Shown here piece after piece: positions 27,401 through 42,400 of a stretch of DNA of 64,000 bases. A program made the position numbers and the translations under genes. The first letter of the stretch is position 1, and each line of letters starts with the position of its first letter. Under the pieces are notes generated by a model. It was not told the origin of the DNA. It saw only the letters and a list, made by a program, of their open reading frames with translations, and did not search any database. This DNA comes from Oxyruncus cristatus (Eukaryota > Chordata > Aves > Passeriformes > Cotingidae), in the NCBI GenBank assembly GCA_013399855.1, contig VXAY01002371.1, forward strand, positions 2,412,883 to 2,476,882, read 5' to 3'.

Positions 27401-30400
27401 CTCATTCCGAAGGAGCCTGAGACATGTGAAAGGTCTCTTAAATCCCAGGTTCCAAGCTATGGCAGGCTCACCTCTAAATAACTGCACGGAGAACATGACC
27501 GTCAGTCCCCTGACCACTTACTACCTAATACCGACAAATCCTTAATTAATAACTTGGCACCAGAGAGGAGAGCTATCCAGGATGGTAGCTACAGAGTGAC
27601 AAAATGGATGGATCAGTAGGATGGATCAACTGCATATGAATAAACTTTCAAAAATGTGCACCAAGGTATGACATTATTACCTGAAAAGTAATCTGAACTT
27701 GAGTAACTTTCTTCTGAAACGTTGACTGATGGAAATGCTGTAACACTTCACTGGAAACCACACACTGTAGGATACTCTGACTGTTTCTCTCAATCAGGGA
27801 CAAATCTTTCTTGCAGTTTTCTTGGTAAGCTACCAAATCCTGAAAGAAAAAAAACACATGTACACCCTGGCCAGGAACAAAGGAGAGAAAAGTCTGGCAA
27901 AATAACAAGATGTTTTTGACAAAACGAACAAAAAGGATGAGGTCAAAGAACTAATAAGAAACAGACTACATAAAACATTATATGGAATAACACAAACAAT
28001 ACAACTTTATCCCTGTATGGGAAGTCTGTACCCAAACAGAGCTCTAGCTATTTATAAAACAAAGGCAAAGGTACCCAAGGTACTCAAGCCCTTCAGATAG
28101 TTTTAGAGAATGTTGATCAATACATTATACTGTGATTTAAGGTTATGGGATTTCTATATTTATTGTATAATTGGAAGCAGGCAGCATTGAAATCAATAGA
28201 CCTAAGAATGACAGCTCTCAGTAGCAGCTTGAGATCTTAACCTTCCTTGCCTTTCAAAAAAATTAATCTTTCATGTCAGCTTTTGGAATTCAGATTTCAT
28301 TACAAATTGCATTAAGTAATGAGAAAAAAAAGAAAGAAAAAAGAAAACATGCATGAAGTAGCACAGGCTTAAAAAAATGGTTTAAAGATCCTGTAGTGAG
28401 GAAACCATTCTGCTACTGAAGGTGCACTCTATTCCTTAGCACAAAACTTGGTTTACTCTCTGATCATGGAGAAAGCAGCACTCTCAATATAAATGGTATG
28501 ATTTTGATTCCTTGCTGGCAAATAACTGCAGAAGCAACGTGTCTTTTTATTGTGACAGTCTGGTACAGATTCACCTTTGAAAACAGAGGAAAGGAGTGCT
28601 CTCAGGAGCTGCCCCTTAACCTGCAGTTTGGACATGTGACTCACCCAGTGTTAATAAACAGAAGATGATTTACTCGGGAAAATAATGGACTGGCTTGATT
28701 CAAGCTCACCAGATCATTTTTAATGAAATGTAATCAAAGCTTGAAGTCACTGGAAGAGAAGAGCCTTCTTGTTGAATTACTGGGCCAATCTCCAGAGTCA
28801 TTACAGGCTTGAACTAATTTTTACATATATACACACACATACATGAAATTAAATCTCTTTGTTCCATTTTTTTTCCAAGTGGCTCTAAATGGCTTTGAAA
28901 TACTTCAGCTTCCCATGAAAAATCCATTTATTTATATTACCTGTCAAATCCAACTCTAATGAAATGTGTACTTCAATTTTAAGAAACTATTTCTAGACAT
29001 ATACCACACACACACAAGGATCAACATCAATTCCAATGAAAGATTCTTGTATTTTCATTTAACTTTCCAAGTGAATTCTGACTAGCTCTGAATTTCTCCA
29101 GAGAGAAATGTTTATTGGTCAGGTAGAAAAGTTAATACAATACTAAAGTGCACTTGAAAGAAATCACTTTTCCAGACTTCTAAAAAATTTTCGTAATTGT
29201 CCAAGAAAACCTATAGAATTTTCTGATCATATTATTTCATCTGATTAATAAAAAAAAAAATGTATTTTTGATACTTAAATTTCCACTACATTAAAAAAAA
29301 AATAAGTCTTATATTTACTGTTTGGTTTGAAACCAAGACAACTAGGAGGGAACACAAGTTTTGATCTTTGTATATTTATGCCTAGTTGATTTTAGGATAA
29401 GGCTATATTTGTTGCCTGAATATGAAGAAGAATTTGCTTACCTTATTGAGTTGCAATCCAAATTCCTAAGAAAGCTAATTGCAAATACTCAGAGGCAACA
29501 GATCTTGGTAAGACATTTTTAAAACTTACCTGTGCTTTTTGCTTAAGAAGAGCTGTGGGTTGTGCTTCAGGGTCCAGGATAGAAATTATTTCATTGACTT
29601 TTTCCAGAGATTCATAAAAATGTGTGATTTGTTTCTCCAGTTCTTCCAGTGGAGACAGCAGACGCTGGCATTCATACAGCAGAGCAGAGGAATACTCCTT
29701 GACCTTTCCGCCATTAAAAAGAAGTATTGAAAAAGTTGTAAAATGCAATAAATAATAACTTCCTTTGCATGCAGGTTTATATAATTCCTACCTAGTCTTT
29801 TTAAAGATTAATCAACTGTGATCCTCTTACTTCTTAAAGAACAGTATATTAAATTTAAGAATGGTAATCTGAGCGTCTAGGAGAAGTAACATGTTCTCCA
29901 TGCTGAATCAATCTGTTGTTACAACTATATATTTGTTCAAATGCATATGTATGAGCATTTCTGTACAAGAGCTTACTATTTATTTGTTCAACAGTCAACA
30001 ACATATTTAGTAGAGAAAGTGTCCTCCAACCTTGCTGAGCTGCTCTTTGATCCTTGTCAAAGTTCCAAGCATTTCATTCACTTCCTCTTGGGAAACTTCT
30101 TTTGTAACAAGTTGCACTGTTCTTGTAACTGCTTTATACTGAGCTTCCATTGCAGGCAATTTCTGCTTAATATTCTGAAACAAGTGGTTCAAAAAATAGT
30201 TCAACAGCAGCATCTATGCATTCATGGGAGATACATGGCTGATAAAAGATATAAATTCTATTTATTAATTATTTTCATCACTGATTTTAGCGAATACTGA
30301 GACGTTTCAAATGCATGAAAACTGAGCCAAAGGGTATCAGTCAATTCACCTGAATATCATTTGAAACTACACAAAAAAAATCTCTAGTTGGATATATCTA

Positions 30401-33400
30401 GTATTTTGAAATACCTAATCTAAAAATATCTAGTATTTTAGACATTTACTCTAAAAATGTAGAATACAATGATTTATGTTAGCTAAAGCCAAAACTATAT
30501 CAAAAAAGCACCACTGGTAAAAACAAACAAACAAACACATTAGAAATGGAAATATATACTAAAATAATTTTATGCTATCAGAGTTAAATAGTTACAAATT
30601 TCTCTCTTATGAAGGAGAAAGAAAGAAATGAAAGTAAGACACTTACTTCTAATTCTTGTACAAACATTTTGACATCAAGGAAGGACATTTCTACAGGGGT
30701 TGAAAATTTCCCATTGCTTCCATCAATAAAAGCTGTCAAATGGGCAACACCATCCACAAATTCTTTCCTCATTTTGTCCAGTTCATCTGCTCGAGCATAC
30801 TACAGAAATGTAAAGCAAAAAGGAATAATCAAAAAAATAACCATCCCAAAAAGAGATATCTGGTAATTAAGAAATTACTTAAAGAATTAGCATGTTTTCA
30901 GTGCAATTGTTTGCTGGAAAACTATAATCAATGAAATACCATTTAATGGAAACTAATCTTCTAAATTATTTAGATACTAATCAGCAGCACTAATTTTGAT
31001 AGTGATGATACTAAAAGGAACAGCATGCATGCAAGTGGTCTGCCTTTTTTAAGGTTTGGATCATGTGGGGAATGACAGACACTCATTTGTTTCTAACCTA
31101 GAATCAACAATTCAATTAATTTCTCATTACCTACAATATCAATTTTGAAAAGTCAACCAAGAGAACAGAACATGAAAAGCCTAGAAAAACTGAAGGACAA
31201 GGGAAATTTCAATTAAAAAAAATGCTGGCTGGCAGAAGGGGAAACATAGGTCTTAGAAAGTGGAAAGAGCTGTTTGGCAGAAATTGTGAGAAGCTAGTGA
31301 GAAAAAATATATAGCCAACAAAAGGAAGAAGCTGCATAAGTAGGGGAAGAGGCATTTACATAAGTGAATCACCCTAAATATCATCAGCAAACAAACCTGG
31401 AGGATGTTCTAGTCAACAGTCTGGAAAAGTTACAATAAAAGAGAGGCAATGATTATTTCCTTTTCCATTTAACTTGACTGAATAGGAAATAGTCATGCCA
31501 GTAAAGAAAACAGATCCAGTGCCTTCAAATAGGTGTTTTAAAATCACCGGAAGGGGACAATATCATTATATGCATATTCACTATAGCAAAGATATTTTCT
31601 ATTGTGTTTATGAAGTGTGAAATACTTCAGTGTAATTAGGCTCACATCTCCTATATTTGTTTAAAGAGCAAATACAGGAAGAACATTTTTTTTTTTCCTA
31701 ACAGTAGAATCTCTTCAATGAGATAAAGGATAGTTTTTTTTGTCTACTATCAGTGCCTCCTTGTGTTTAAGATAGAATTAAAGTCTGACTGATCTAGGGA
31801 AAACATTTAGTTAATTAACTTACACTGTACCTCCTTACTGTTGCAGTATAATAATTGAAGGCAGCTTTCATCAAAGAGTAGTTAAAATAACGATTTTCCC
31901 CATTTTAACTGTTTAGCTTTACAGAGCTTTTACAATAACAATAGCTACAATCATTTTCTTTGAAGAACAGCAGAGGATATGTATAAATAACATTCTCTGC
32001 ATCAAGACAGGTGACCATAGCAAAAACCCTACAGCTTATACTAATTGAAAATGTCAAAAAATAACACTAAATACCTGCATAACCAAAAAGATAAATAAAG
32101 GAAGAGCCCCCAGTGAAATTAACTACTGTCAGGGAGTCATTTCTGGTTTAAATAATGATGAACAGCTAGACACCTTATTAAGTTGTACTATAGTCCTGCT
32201 AGTAGGGCAATCTGTCTTGCTTGCATGGAAATGACAAAGTAAATATTTAAAACTAACCAGGGTAATATCACTTACCTGTTTAACTTGCATAAACAATTCT
32301 CTCCATCTTCCATTTAGTAACAGAAGCTGCTGTTTAAGATCTCTGGAAATGGTCTCATCACATGTTTCAATCAGAAAATTACCAGCATCATTCATGGCTG
32401 TGTGCTGCTGGATCCAATGAGGTAAGTGCCGGAAGAAATCCTGAAGAAGAAAATGAAAAACATCTTTCTGAAGCCCTTTCAATTAGTCTTTATCTTAAAT
32501 CACAAAATCAAAATTTAATCACCAGCTAACAGCTTGATAAAAACTCTTTGAACAGTTACCCTCTGAAGCTCTTCACATCAAATATGCCATAACAGAATTT
32601 CAGTATCTGTGAACATAACCTGTGAAACTAAAAATTACTGCCAGTTTACTTACAGTTTGTTTTACTCAGGTGAGTAGTTGCAGTTAAACTCCTCCTTAAG
32701 AGAAATCTCTATAACTAAAAACATTGTTAGGGCTCATCTAATTTCTGTCTTGTCTTGAAACAACATTGGCTGATAGTAACCTGAGGCTGTAGAGGGGTTC
32801 TTCCCCTGCAGTGAACTGCATGCAGCTTCCCAGATAACACGTGAAGACTGATTCTTGATCACTGCTTCCTCCTGTCTCAGAGCAGGTGAGTGCAGAAGTG
32901 GAAGGAATTGTTCTCACTGATATTTTTTCCCCCTGTCCCAGTGAGACAGCCTAAATAGACGGTACGCATCTTGCAGGCAGATGCACATAAGTTGGTATAT
33001 ATTTATGTATTTATAGATTTATAATTTTCTCTCCTCAAGAGGATGGACAATACCTGAGGCAGGCTCTATGACTCCAGCTATATCAGTAAACAAAACAGGT
33101 CTCAATCTCTGTCTCATGACTGTCCACATCTTCTCTGACATGGTTTTGGCTTGTCCCTGCTACCTTTGGTCCTCAGGACTTAGGAAAGGGCAGTGATTCC
33201 TTTCACTTATGACGACCAATCTACCCTATAATTTCTAAGACTGTTCATCTGCCAGTGACAGTCCCATGCAATCCTTTGCTCAAGGGTGGATGTCAAAAAG
33301 TCCTATCCAACCATATTTTCATGCAAAAACAGTTCAGATGCAACTGAAAAGGTCAAATGGATGCATACTGGTCTAATGTCTTGAAGAGAGAATTGACCAG

Positions 33401-36400
33401 TATATACCCGTTTGACTCCTTTCAGTTGCATCTGAAAACAACACATAGTGTTTTCAATACCTGGAGCTGAGATCAGTAGCGTACAGCAGCACTGCACCAA
33501 TGTATCAGGGAATAAGTTTAACCACTTCAGTAAATTGTATCTGGAGTCTGAATCTTCCACTTGAAGTGGAGCAAATCCCTTTGCTTTGTGCAAAGTCTAC
33601 CCTCTATGAGCAGATTCAAAAAAAAATTAAGTCTGCTGAATCTGGCACTGGTCAGCCCTTCAATGGTCAGGCTTACTAAAGGTCAAGAAGGAAAAAGCAC
33701 ATGGAATAAACTACTCACATCCTTGCCCCCACACACTTACTCCCACAAAACATTACCTTCCTCAGACCTTGCTGCGGATTCTCTATATTTCAGAAGCCGA
33801 CCTAAAGCATGTGTAAAATTTAAACAAGTTTGGCAGGTACTGTGCTCAATTAAAACAATGCAGGTCTTTTTAAGGAAGTCCTACACAAGATCTACAAGCT
33901 CTCTGAAAACTTTTGGATATAGATCTGTGAGAAAAGTGTGGGAGAGTGCAGTTACAATGAGATTATTATGGAAAATGCTTAAGAGGTACTGCAAGTAAAC
34001 AAAGGAGTTGTAGAAGGAGCAGTTTGAAAAATTCAAGTGCATACTGATCTTTTTTTGCAAGATCTGTGCTACAGGTTCACAGTAAGGTTTCTGAAAACAG
34101 AAGCCAATGAGAAAGCCAACAAGCCACTTTCTTTTCCAAAAAGAGCAGTGCTATGTGCTGGTCTTGAAATGATACAGAAACCATGAAAGCATGGTAAAGG
34201 GCTAACTATGGCCTTTGCCTAGGATAGAATATAGTGGGCTTAAATAATACCAGTAAGGTTTGCAAATGAGCAACTCTGTATCATATTTGTATCATATCAC
34301 ATACTGATACATTTGTGGATTTACAGAACAAATATTTTGAAATGTTTAAAAATGTTTTATGCTATATTGCAAACAATAGTTATCATATTTTACCTGCTTT
34401 TCCTGATGGCTGTAAGGCTATTAATTATAAAACCAATTATTATAAGAATTGCTTTGGTTCTAAAAATCAAATAGTAAAACTGACTAATTGGAACTAAGTG
34501 AACACTATTGCTGTGGAGTGCTAGATTCAACACTAAAGGTACAAGTAACTTTCAAACTATGTATTTCAAACTACAGGCAGATTATGATACCACTCAGTAA
34601 TCTTCAATAGTTTGGAGCCAATGTAATTTTAAGAAAAAATTAGCTTTTTGGGAAGAATACCACATTCATGTCTAAGGTTTTCAACAAGACTTTTTTTATG
34701 AGAACAGGAAGAATTACTTGTTGGATATGTTAGAAATCAGAAGCAAGTATATACTGTATGGGTATGTATATATAATACATATATATGTTATATAACAATA
34801 AAGTTTTAAACCTGATAAGAGAAGTAAATGTTTTGATTTTATTCATATTCATGGAAAGAGTATTTAATTTTAAACACTGCCCAGTTACTCACATAAAACA
34901 GACACCATTATTTAAGACCACTTTGATCAGCTGAAGTCATCCTTCCTGATCAGTAATAACTGTATTTATATTATAACAGAGTATTACTTTTCACAGGTTT
35001 ATTTTTATTTTAGAAGTGTATTCCATTACTTGAGACCAGTTTAAACTAATAAAATTTAACAAAAATTATACTTTTCCTTCATACAACATGAAATGCTCAT
35101 TCCTGACCTGATGTCAGTTTGTCATCTTACAACCTGTGAAACCCCTACTTTCATATGAAGAGCAATATATCTGTTACATTGGATTTGTGTGCAAATTTAG
35201 CCCCTATTAAATGCAAGACTACTCAAGTAAATCTGGGTCATTATTGAAGATTCACAAACTTAAATCTTAGTGCTTCAGTACTTTACAAAAATATAAAACA
35301 GAAAAAAATATCATCTTTATAACTGCAGGTTCCCAAAACAACTTGTCTAAAAGATTTCTAAAATGCCAGGGAAATGGGCAAGGAAAAATTACTTATCCAT
35401 CCAACATAACAATACATATTAATATTACTGTAAGGCAATGAATGTTGAAATCTGTCATCTACACGGTGGAAAAATCAGTGGAAAAAATAATTTTCTTCAA
35501 GTGTCCTTATAGGTAGGCCATGATTATGCACTTTGGTGTTAAGAGCTGTATTTGCCTTTAAGTGAATCTTATCTCTGAGCCATACTGCTGCCCTATATTC
35601 ATGTCAAAGATGACTCTAACCATTTATCACAGATGGTGCTTTTCTTCATTGTGTGTATACATAGATCCTATACAAGCAAACGTTGAAATTCCCATGATGA
35701 CTGAAGACAGCATGGAAAATCTGAAAAAATCTCTTGCTCTTGGATGACATTTCACAAAACAAGCTAAGCAAATGCAAAACCACATCCCATGTTTCCTAAT
35801 TTACAAAATAACCAGATACATATGCTATCAGTGCATACCTTTTTAGAATGTTCGGGCTGATTCAGCATTTTTTCAGCATCTTCCAGCCAAGCTTGCAGAC
35901 CTGCCACAGTGCTGCTGTATCTGTCCCAGTTAGCAATTACTTCTTCCAACATGCTTCTTACACTTCTCACCTCTACTGAGAGGTTCCTCCACTGAGCTGT
36001 GGTATCACTCATGAATTTCATCACATTCTCTACTTCTTCCACTGAGATACAGGAAAGACATTGATTGTTTTGGTTATTATTATTTCTGTAAAGCTTAACT
36101 TTGTGTTATGATTATCCATTCTCATCAGAGAATTATATTTTACTGTAATTTCTATTTCAGTAGCTTTTATATACTTATGCTCACTTCACAGCCCAATTTT
36201 AGTGCAAAATCATGACTGAGAAATTAAACCTGTGAATTAAAAGACTGAGAAAAGTACATAGAATGAATGCTAAATTAAAACAGGCACACTGCATATTCTG
36301 TGTGGTGTTCATTTCAAATCTGCAATAAAAGAAATCATGGGATAAACTTACCTTAAAAAGGCAGAAAATGAGAGATGTATTATATAAAAATGTATATTAT

Positions 36401-39400
36401 ATCTGCATTGAAAAGTATGGAATGAAATTCTGATCTTTCTTCCATTAACTTTGAAATTAAACTGCTGGTAATTTTTGCCATTTTATTTTTAATATTTTCC
36501 ACGTGGCAATAAAGGAACAAGTGTGTCCTCATTCCAGAAAAAAACAGAGAAGAAAAAGTACCAAGCAAATGCCAAGACTTCATAAAATACGCAGAATATA
36601 GATATTTTAAACAGTTTCTAGTTAAGGTGTCCTCTAATTTCCGCTGCTATTGCTGAATTCATATATGTGAGTACTTGTCTTTTAGAAAGCAATTTGTTAT
36701 TGGATTTTATTAATAGCATTGAATAAATCTATGAGTCTTATTCTTTGTAAGAATACCTTGTAAAAAATATTTACTTTTGTAAAATTTTGGTATCCCTATC
36801 AAATTAAATTTCTCAACAAACAAAGGTATCCATTTTCTCTCCCTTTAGAAGCTGCAGCAATCCTCCACAGACATTACTGTCAGCAGAGATTAAAGTGACC
36901 TCCTGTCTGTAATTATCTAGGTCAAATATTGCCCTCAAACGCTCACTGAACTCAGCAACGTTCAGGAATGACAGGAGGCAGCTGTTGAATCAGCTACACA
37001 TTTTTCTCATGTATATCCATACTTCAACTATCCTTTGAGTTCCTCTTATAGGTTTTCAAAGTTAATGAAGAACCTTCAATAAATTGAAGGATAATTTTGC
37101 AACTACAACGATACTGGGATCAGTTCTCTATTTGTCTTTTTCTAGTAAATGAAGCCAAACCAGGGAGCATTTCCAGGCACCCGAACATGACTTTCCCTAC
37201 TCCTAATTTGGTCTCTGGTACACTTTTGGTCCGAATCAACAACACTGAAATAATCCAAAAGTTAGCACGGATGATGGACTTCTCCCATGAGGAAGTCTGA
37301 ACGTGATCACCCTCCCTCTGGAGATTCAGAAATCTGCAGGAGGAAATCTAACACAAGGAGGGCAGGCTGCTCTGGACCAGGTGACACGCTATAGAATATG
37401 TGAAATTGCTACCAGAGGCTGCAGTCTCTGGTGAATGGCAGCTGCTGTTGGCGAACAGCTCTGCTGCATGGATGAAACAAATATCCTTTTTAAAGGATAC
37501 TTACGTCTAAAGAGATTAAAATGCTGTCACAGTGACAAAAGAAATATAGACATTTACCTGAGCCATTTGCTTTGGCATACATTTCAGCTGCTCTTTTTAA
37601 GATCTGGTAAGTAACTTCATACTGCTCAAAGAACTTACTATTTTCAATAACAGACTGAAAAGAAAAAAAATACAACAAACAAAATAAAGGTAGGTATTAA
37701 GAATAAGGATAATTTCCATGAAATTACATCAGGATAGTAATGACAACTTTTAACTTCATTATTCCTCCATTGATCTTTTCATCACTATAAAATAATATTT
37801 AAATTATCATATTTATAAAATAGTATTCAAATTTCACCTTTTCAAATTAATGCTACAGCAGAGTATATTGTTACAAATACAGATTTATTTACTTTCCACA
37901 CGGAAAGGTTATTTAAACTTTTCTTACGCTGCTAGTTGCTGACTTGCTGAAACTCACAAGCATGTGGTAGTTAGAATGTGCAGAAACTGAGTAATTAACT
38001 TACAAGTTATTTAATGAGAACTGTTTTACACTGAAATATAAGTGGAATAATTTTAATAGAAGAGAAAATTTCCTTCATATAGGTCACCACAAAAATCAAA
38101 CCCAGTTAAACTTTAAAAACTGTTCCTGTATTAAGCCTTTGCTGGCTAGGATGGGTTACACTTTAAGAGATTAAAAAAATATTTGCCTTTTTGTTCAGTT
38201 TTTCTTTACCTCCTTTGCAACTGGCAAAAATAAGAATATGGAAACCCTGCACAAAGAGATGCTGTTTTTCCCAAGTGTGACACAGTCCTTTTCTTTTCTG
38301 AGTGATGGTTTAGCTGTATAATGTGTTATAGTGTGATGAATAAATTATCTGAAAAAATTTTGGTCAAACAGTTATGCCTCTGACATTTATGCCTCTTTAC
38401 TCCTCATGGCAAATGACACTGACCTTTTTTAACCTCTTTCAAAAATGTTACTTCCTTTAAGTGCACCATATAACTATAGCTCTGTATTATGCAAGCATAT
38501 TGTATCTTGTATTATCACTGTTAAAAAAGGGAGAGAAAGGCAGAGTTTGGAATGGTTTGTACCTTATGCTACATCCCAAGCCTCCTCATCTGCAGATTAC
38601 AAAATTAAGGAATGTGCACCCCACATATAAGCTCTGGAACACCAGAATAGACAAAGATAGTCCAATGTGACTGGTAAAACCAGGTTTCAATGAAGTTAAA
38701 ACTTCAATGTATTTTCAAAAGGAGAATTAGATTTTGTGTGTTCATCAACCCATATCATATAACATAAAAAAATGTTTTAAAAAAAAATTTGCCAGCCAGC
38801 ATATATCTAAACATCTTCTATTTTAAAACCTTTGACAGTTACTATGTCATATTACCACAGTTATCTAGAATGTAATTTAGAAATGTGTTTATAACCAAGG
38901 AAACTAGAAGTCAAGAACAGTCAGAATTTTTCTCTGCTCTCCCATTAAAACAAAATCTGCCATATATAAAGAACTACATGCTTTACCATAAATTGTGACA
39001 AACTCCTGATTTTCACTTTTGCCAAACCCACACAAGACATTTTAACCTGAATCAAAAACTCTGAGTCTTCATGTAAGTAAAAATGACTCATATAACACTG
39101 ATCTCAAGAGCTACTTGAAATATTTTCAAAAATTAAATATAGATGTTTTACTGATTAATATTGTCTCCCACCTGACCAGACACCTTGAAGAAAGTAAATA
39201 GTTTCCCAATAAAGAAGTGCTCAGACAGCAATGTCAAAACACAGTTCTATGGGTTAAAATCCAGGGATAACTGTCCCTAGTATCTCCATTACAGCTGAGA
39301 CTTTGGTACAGTATATTCTTCAGGTTGATGGTGCACAACCTGTGCTGACCTTTACTTCTGGTATATGACAGACGGGTGAAAAGAAGGTAAGATGAAGTAA

Positions 39401-42400
39401 CAAACAGCACGTTTATTTTTAAGCTAGAGTACATAAATATTTTCCAGGCATATGTTCTATCCAGATCCTAATTACGCATGTTCCTAGAATGCTGACATTC
39501 CTCAGTCTGCTTTGGCAGACAAACAGACTTATATTTTTATCTCCTACTAATATAGTCACTGACTATAAGGTACTGACTACAGCTTTCCTACATAAGACTC
39601 CAAATCTACTGGAAGAGTAACACTTGGCTCCTGGTCCTAGAAAAATGGTGCCAGGCAAGACAAAGCAAACAAATTCTCTTTCCATCATTGGACACCTTGA
39701 AGGACCCAGATATCAAGGCCATCAAGAATGAAAATGAGATATACTTATCTTCCTGTTCCAATTTTCTCATTTTGATGTTACATGGTTTCAAAAATGATAC
39801 AAGGAGGCATTTTCTTTCCCTAATGACCACCTCAGCATTACTGGTCTGAATCACAAGAATAATCGTGGCAATTGCAAATTAACATACGAATTAAAAACTT
39901 GATGTTCATTTAAAGCAAAAAATAAGAAAGTGACAGAAAAAAAAATCAAAAAGTCAAGCTATCCATTTTCTTATTATATCCATTGTTACCTTTGTAGTTT
40001 TTTGACAGTCCTGCAGAATAAACAAATGGACTATAAGTCCTAGGTATTGCACACCACTCTAGCAAACTAAGTTATTTCAAGGAATATCTGAATTTTGCAA
40101 AAATTGCCACAAAAAAAAGGGTTAACCAACTCCTGAATTTTTAATTGTCCCTAACTGCTAAAGGTTAAACATAGAAATTCTCACTATGTACAGGAACTTC
40201 ACTGAGTTTGAAGTTTCCTTCCAAAGCAGTCGGGGGTATTGATAATTTTCTCTACACATCAATCTGGCTCTGAATAGTTCTATAACTGTATGAATTCTTT
40301 CTAGACTTAATTTTCCCATGCAATTGTCACTGTATGGATCAGATAGAAGGGGAAAAAAGTATTTAGACCAGCCCTGCTTTTGAAAGCATCCCTCTCACCC
40401 TAACGTGGAAGTGCAGCAGCAGTCTTTGTACCTACCACTTGGCACTGCACATGGGAATTTAAAAAGATACAGCAGCATAAGACTGAGAGACAACAACTTA
40501 TCAATTAACTCCTGTAAGTCAACAGTTTCTTTTTCTTAACATGGTATATGGCCAATGCAAAGCTGGAGCAATCTCTTTCCAGAACAGAATTAATGGGTTT
40601 AATATACTAATGCTGAGTAGAACAAAAAAAAAAAAGAATAAAATCCCTCCCCTACAATATACTGAAAAAGTACACAGAGGTAGAATAACATCTTTTTTTT
40701 ATTCATTTGGAAGACTTTAAAAAAAGTACTCCGTGGGAATGCACGCCAAAAACCTACACTACTTCTTAAACTGTATAGTCATTATAAAGTACATCTTTGC
40801 AGTGATAAAAGGAGATGAAATTAAGTTCTTTGGAACTGCTATATAAAGTAAGTAAAATTCTAGGGTTTGGAACCTCCGGATGTGCTTGCTAAATTAATCA
40901 TCAAATAGGTAGCACCTGGGACATTGTTTTTCTTTTTTAAGAAATGGGCAAAGAGAATAATTTTATTTTTAGGTTTTTGACTAAAGTTCCTCCATGGGGA
41001 AGACAGATTCACCTCTGAAAACACATTCCACAGGAATACAGTCACAAAGTTGATGATTGGCAAATCTTAATTTTGTGTTCTTTTATTCATTTCTAGAAAA
41101 GTTAAATATTAACATTTCAAAAATAATTATAAAAAGAAGACAATCCCAACTTACGATATAATTTTGAAGAAGCAGTTCCACAGACTCTCGCCTTCCATAT
41201 TTGATAATCCATGATTTTAACTTTGATTCTGCAAGGACTAAGAGTGACAGTAGACGGTACTTCAGTTCCAGAAACTCCATCTTCAACAGATGGAGCTCAG
41301 ATGAGGAGACAACAAAATTAAACCTATAAAACAAATCACAATGTAGTAAAATGGAGCAATATTCATTTCTGCAGGAGAGACTGAAAGCTTTAGTTACAGT
41401 TCCAACATTTTTTTAATCTTTCACCTTGTTCAGAGTCTACAAACACTGAATTACGCATGATGATATTCTCATGATTGCTCTTGAACAACAAATTAATTAT
41501 ATTTCTGTTTATTCATAGAAATCATGAGTTTACATCTGTTACTAAGTTTTGCAAAGTCATTTTTCTTTTTTTTTTTCACATGCATCCTGGCTGTTGTTAT
41601 ATAACATTTCTTCCAGGGACAAGCAATAACAGGATGAATACAGAGTCAAAGTATTCACATTCAAAATTCATAGCTTGTTTTGATTCCCATCAACCTTTAA
41701 AGCATCAGGTTTTTCAGTATATTTTTATGTATATTCTAGGAGGTTTTTCCATCCATCTCAGTTTGTCATTGAGAAACATAACCAAACAGTGATTTCTGCA
41801 TCAACAGATTAAAAAGCAAACAGGCTCCTCTGGATGCACAGAAGCTTTTAATTTCAGATTGAAAGCCTTACCTGTCTGCCATATCCTCTAATTGGTCAGG
41901 TGGAACAGGCACTCCATTAACAGACCTGGTCCTGTGGATCTCATGGAATGCTTTTTTGTGACCATCTATGTTTTTCAGCAGATCCTGGTTTGATTTTAAG
42001 AAAGAAAGAGAAATTGAGAAGGGGCGGGGGGGAGGTAAAGGCTCACAGTAGGCTATCTAACTAATAAGCACAATTTTAAGCCTTCACTGATGACTCAGTG
42101 TCGTTAACTATTTGATCATGCTCTCACATTTGCATGCAAGGTTATGCATACCACAAAAGCATTTACATCAACTTGAACATTTACACAGGGAACCCCCTTA
42201 TGTGAAGCTCTCTTACAGCTATGCCAAACAATCATGGAAGATTTTAAAACAGAGGATGCACTGCAAAGGTATAACAAAACAAGAACTCTTAACTGTATTA
42301 AATAATCCCCGAAATGCAGTCTGCCAATAAGCTCACATCACAACAGCATAATCTTGCTAAATTTACTCTTTACATCTTTCCAACAGATTCTAACCTTTAG

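Larger units (their letters stand above)
22979..27680. other. Introns e18-e23
   Basis: The non-exonic parts are 22979-23250, 23460-23707, 23867-24703, 24839-25425 and 25591-27680. The last holds the 46-bp tandem duplication and a CR1 remnant; the others show nothing notable. Confidence 0.75.
27840..32275. other. Introns e14-e18
   Basis: The non-exonic parts are 27840-29529, 29704-30030, 30175-30646 and 30800-32275. Short A-runs and an (AAAC)n run near 30,521; nothing else recognised. Confidence 0.7.

Noticed and set aside
33561..33998. 145-codon open frame on the plus strand
   Set aside because: No recognised protein, lies in an intron with no splice or start context, and its composition is that of translated intron.
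37297..37392. Possible older CR1 sequence
   Set aside because: Only scattered word matches recalled from CR1; too weak to call without a library search.
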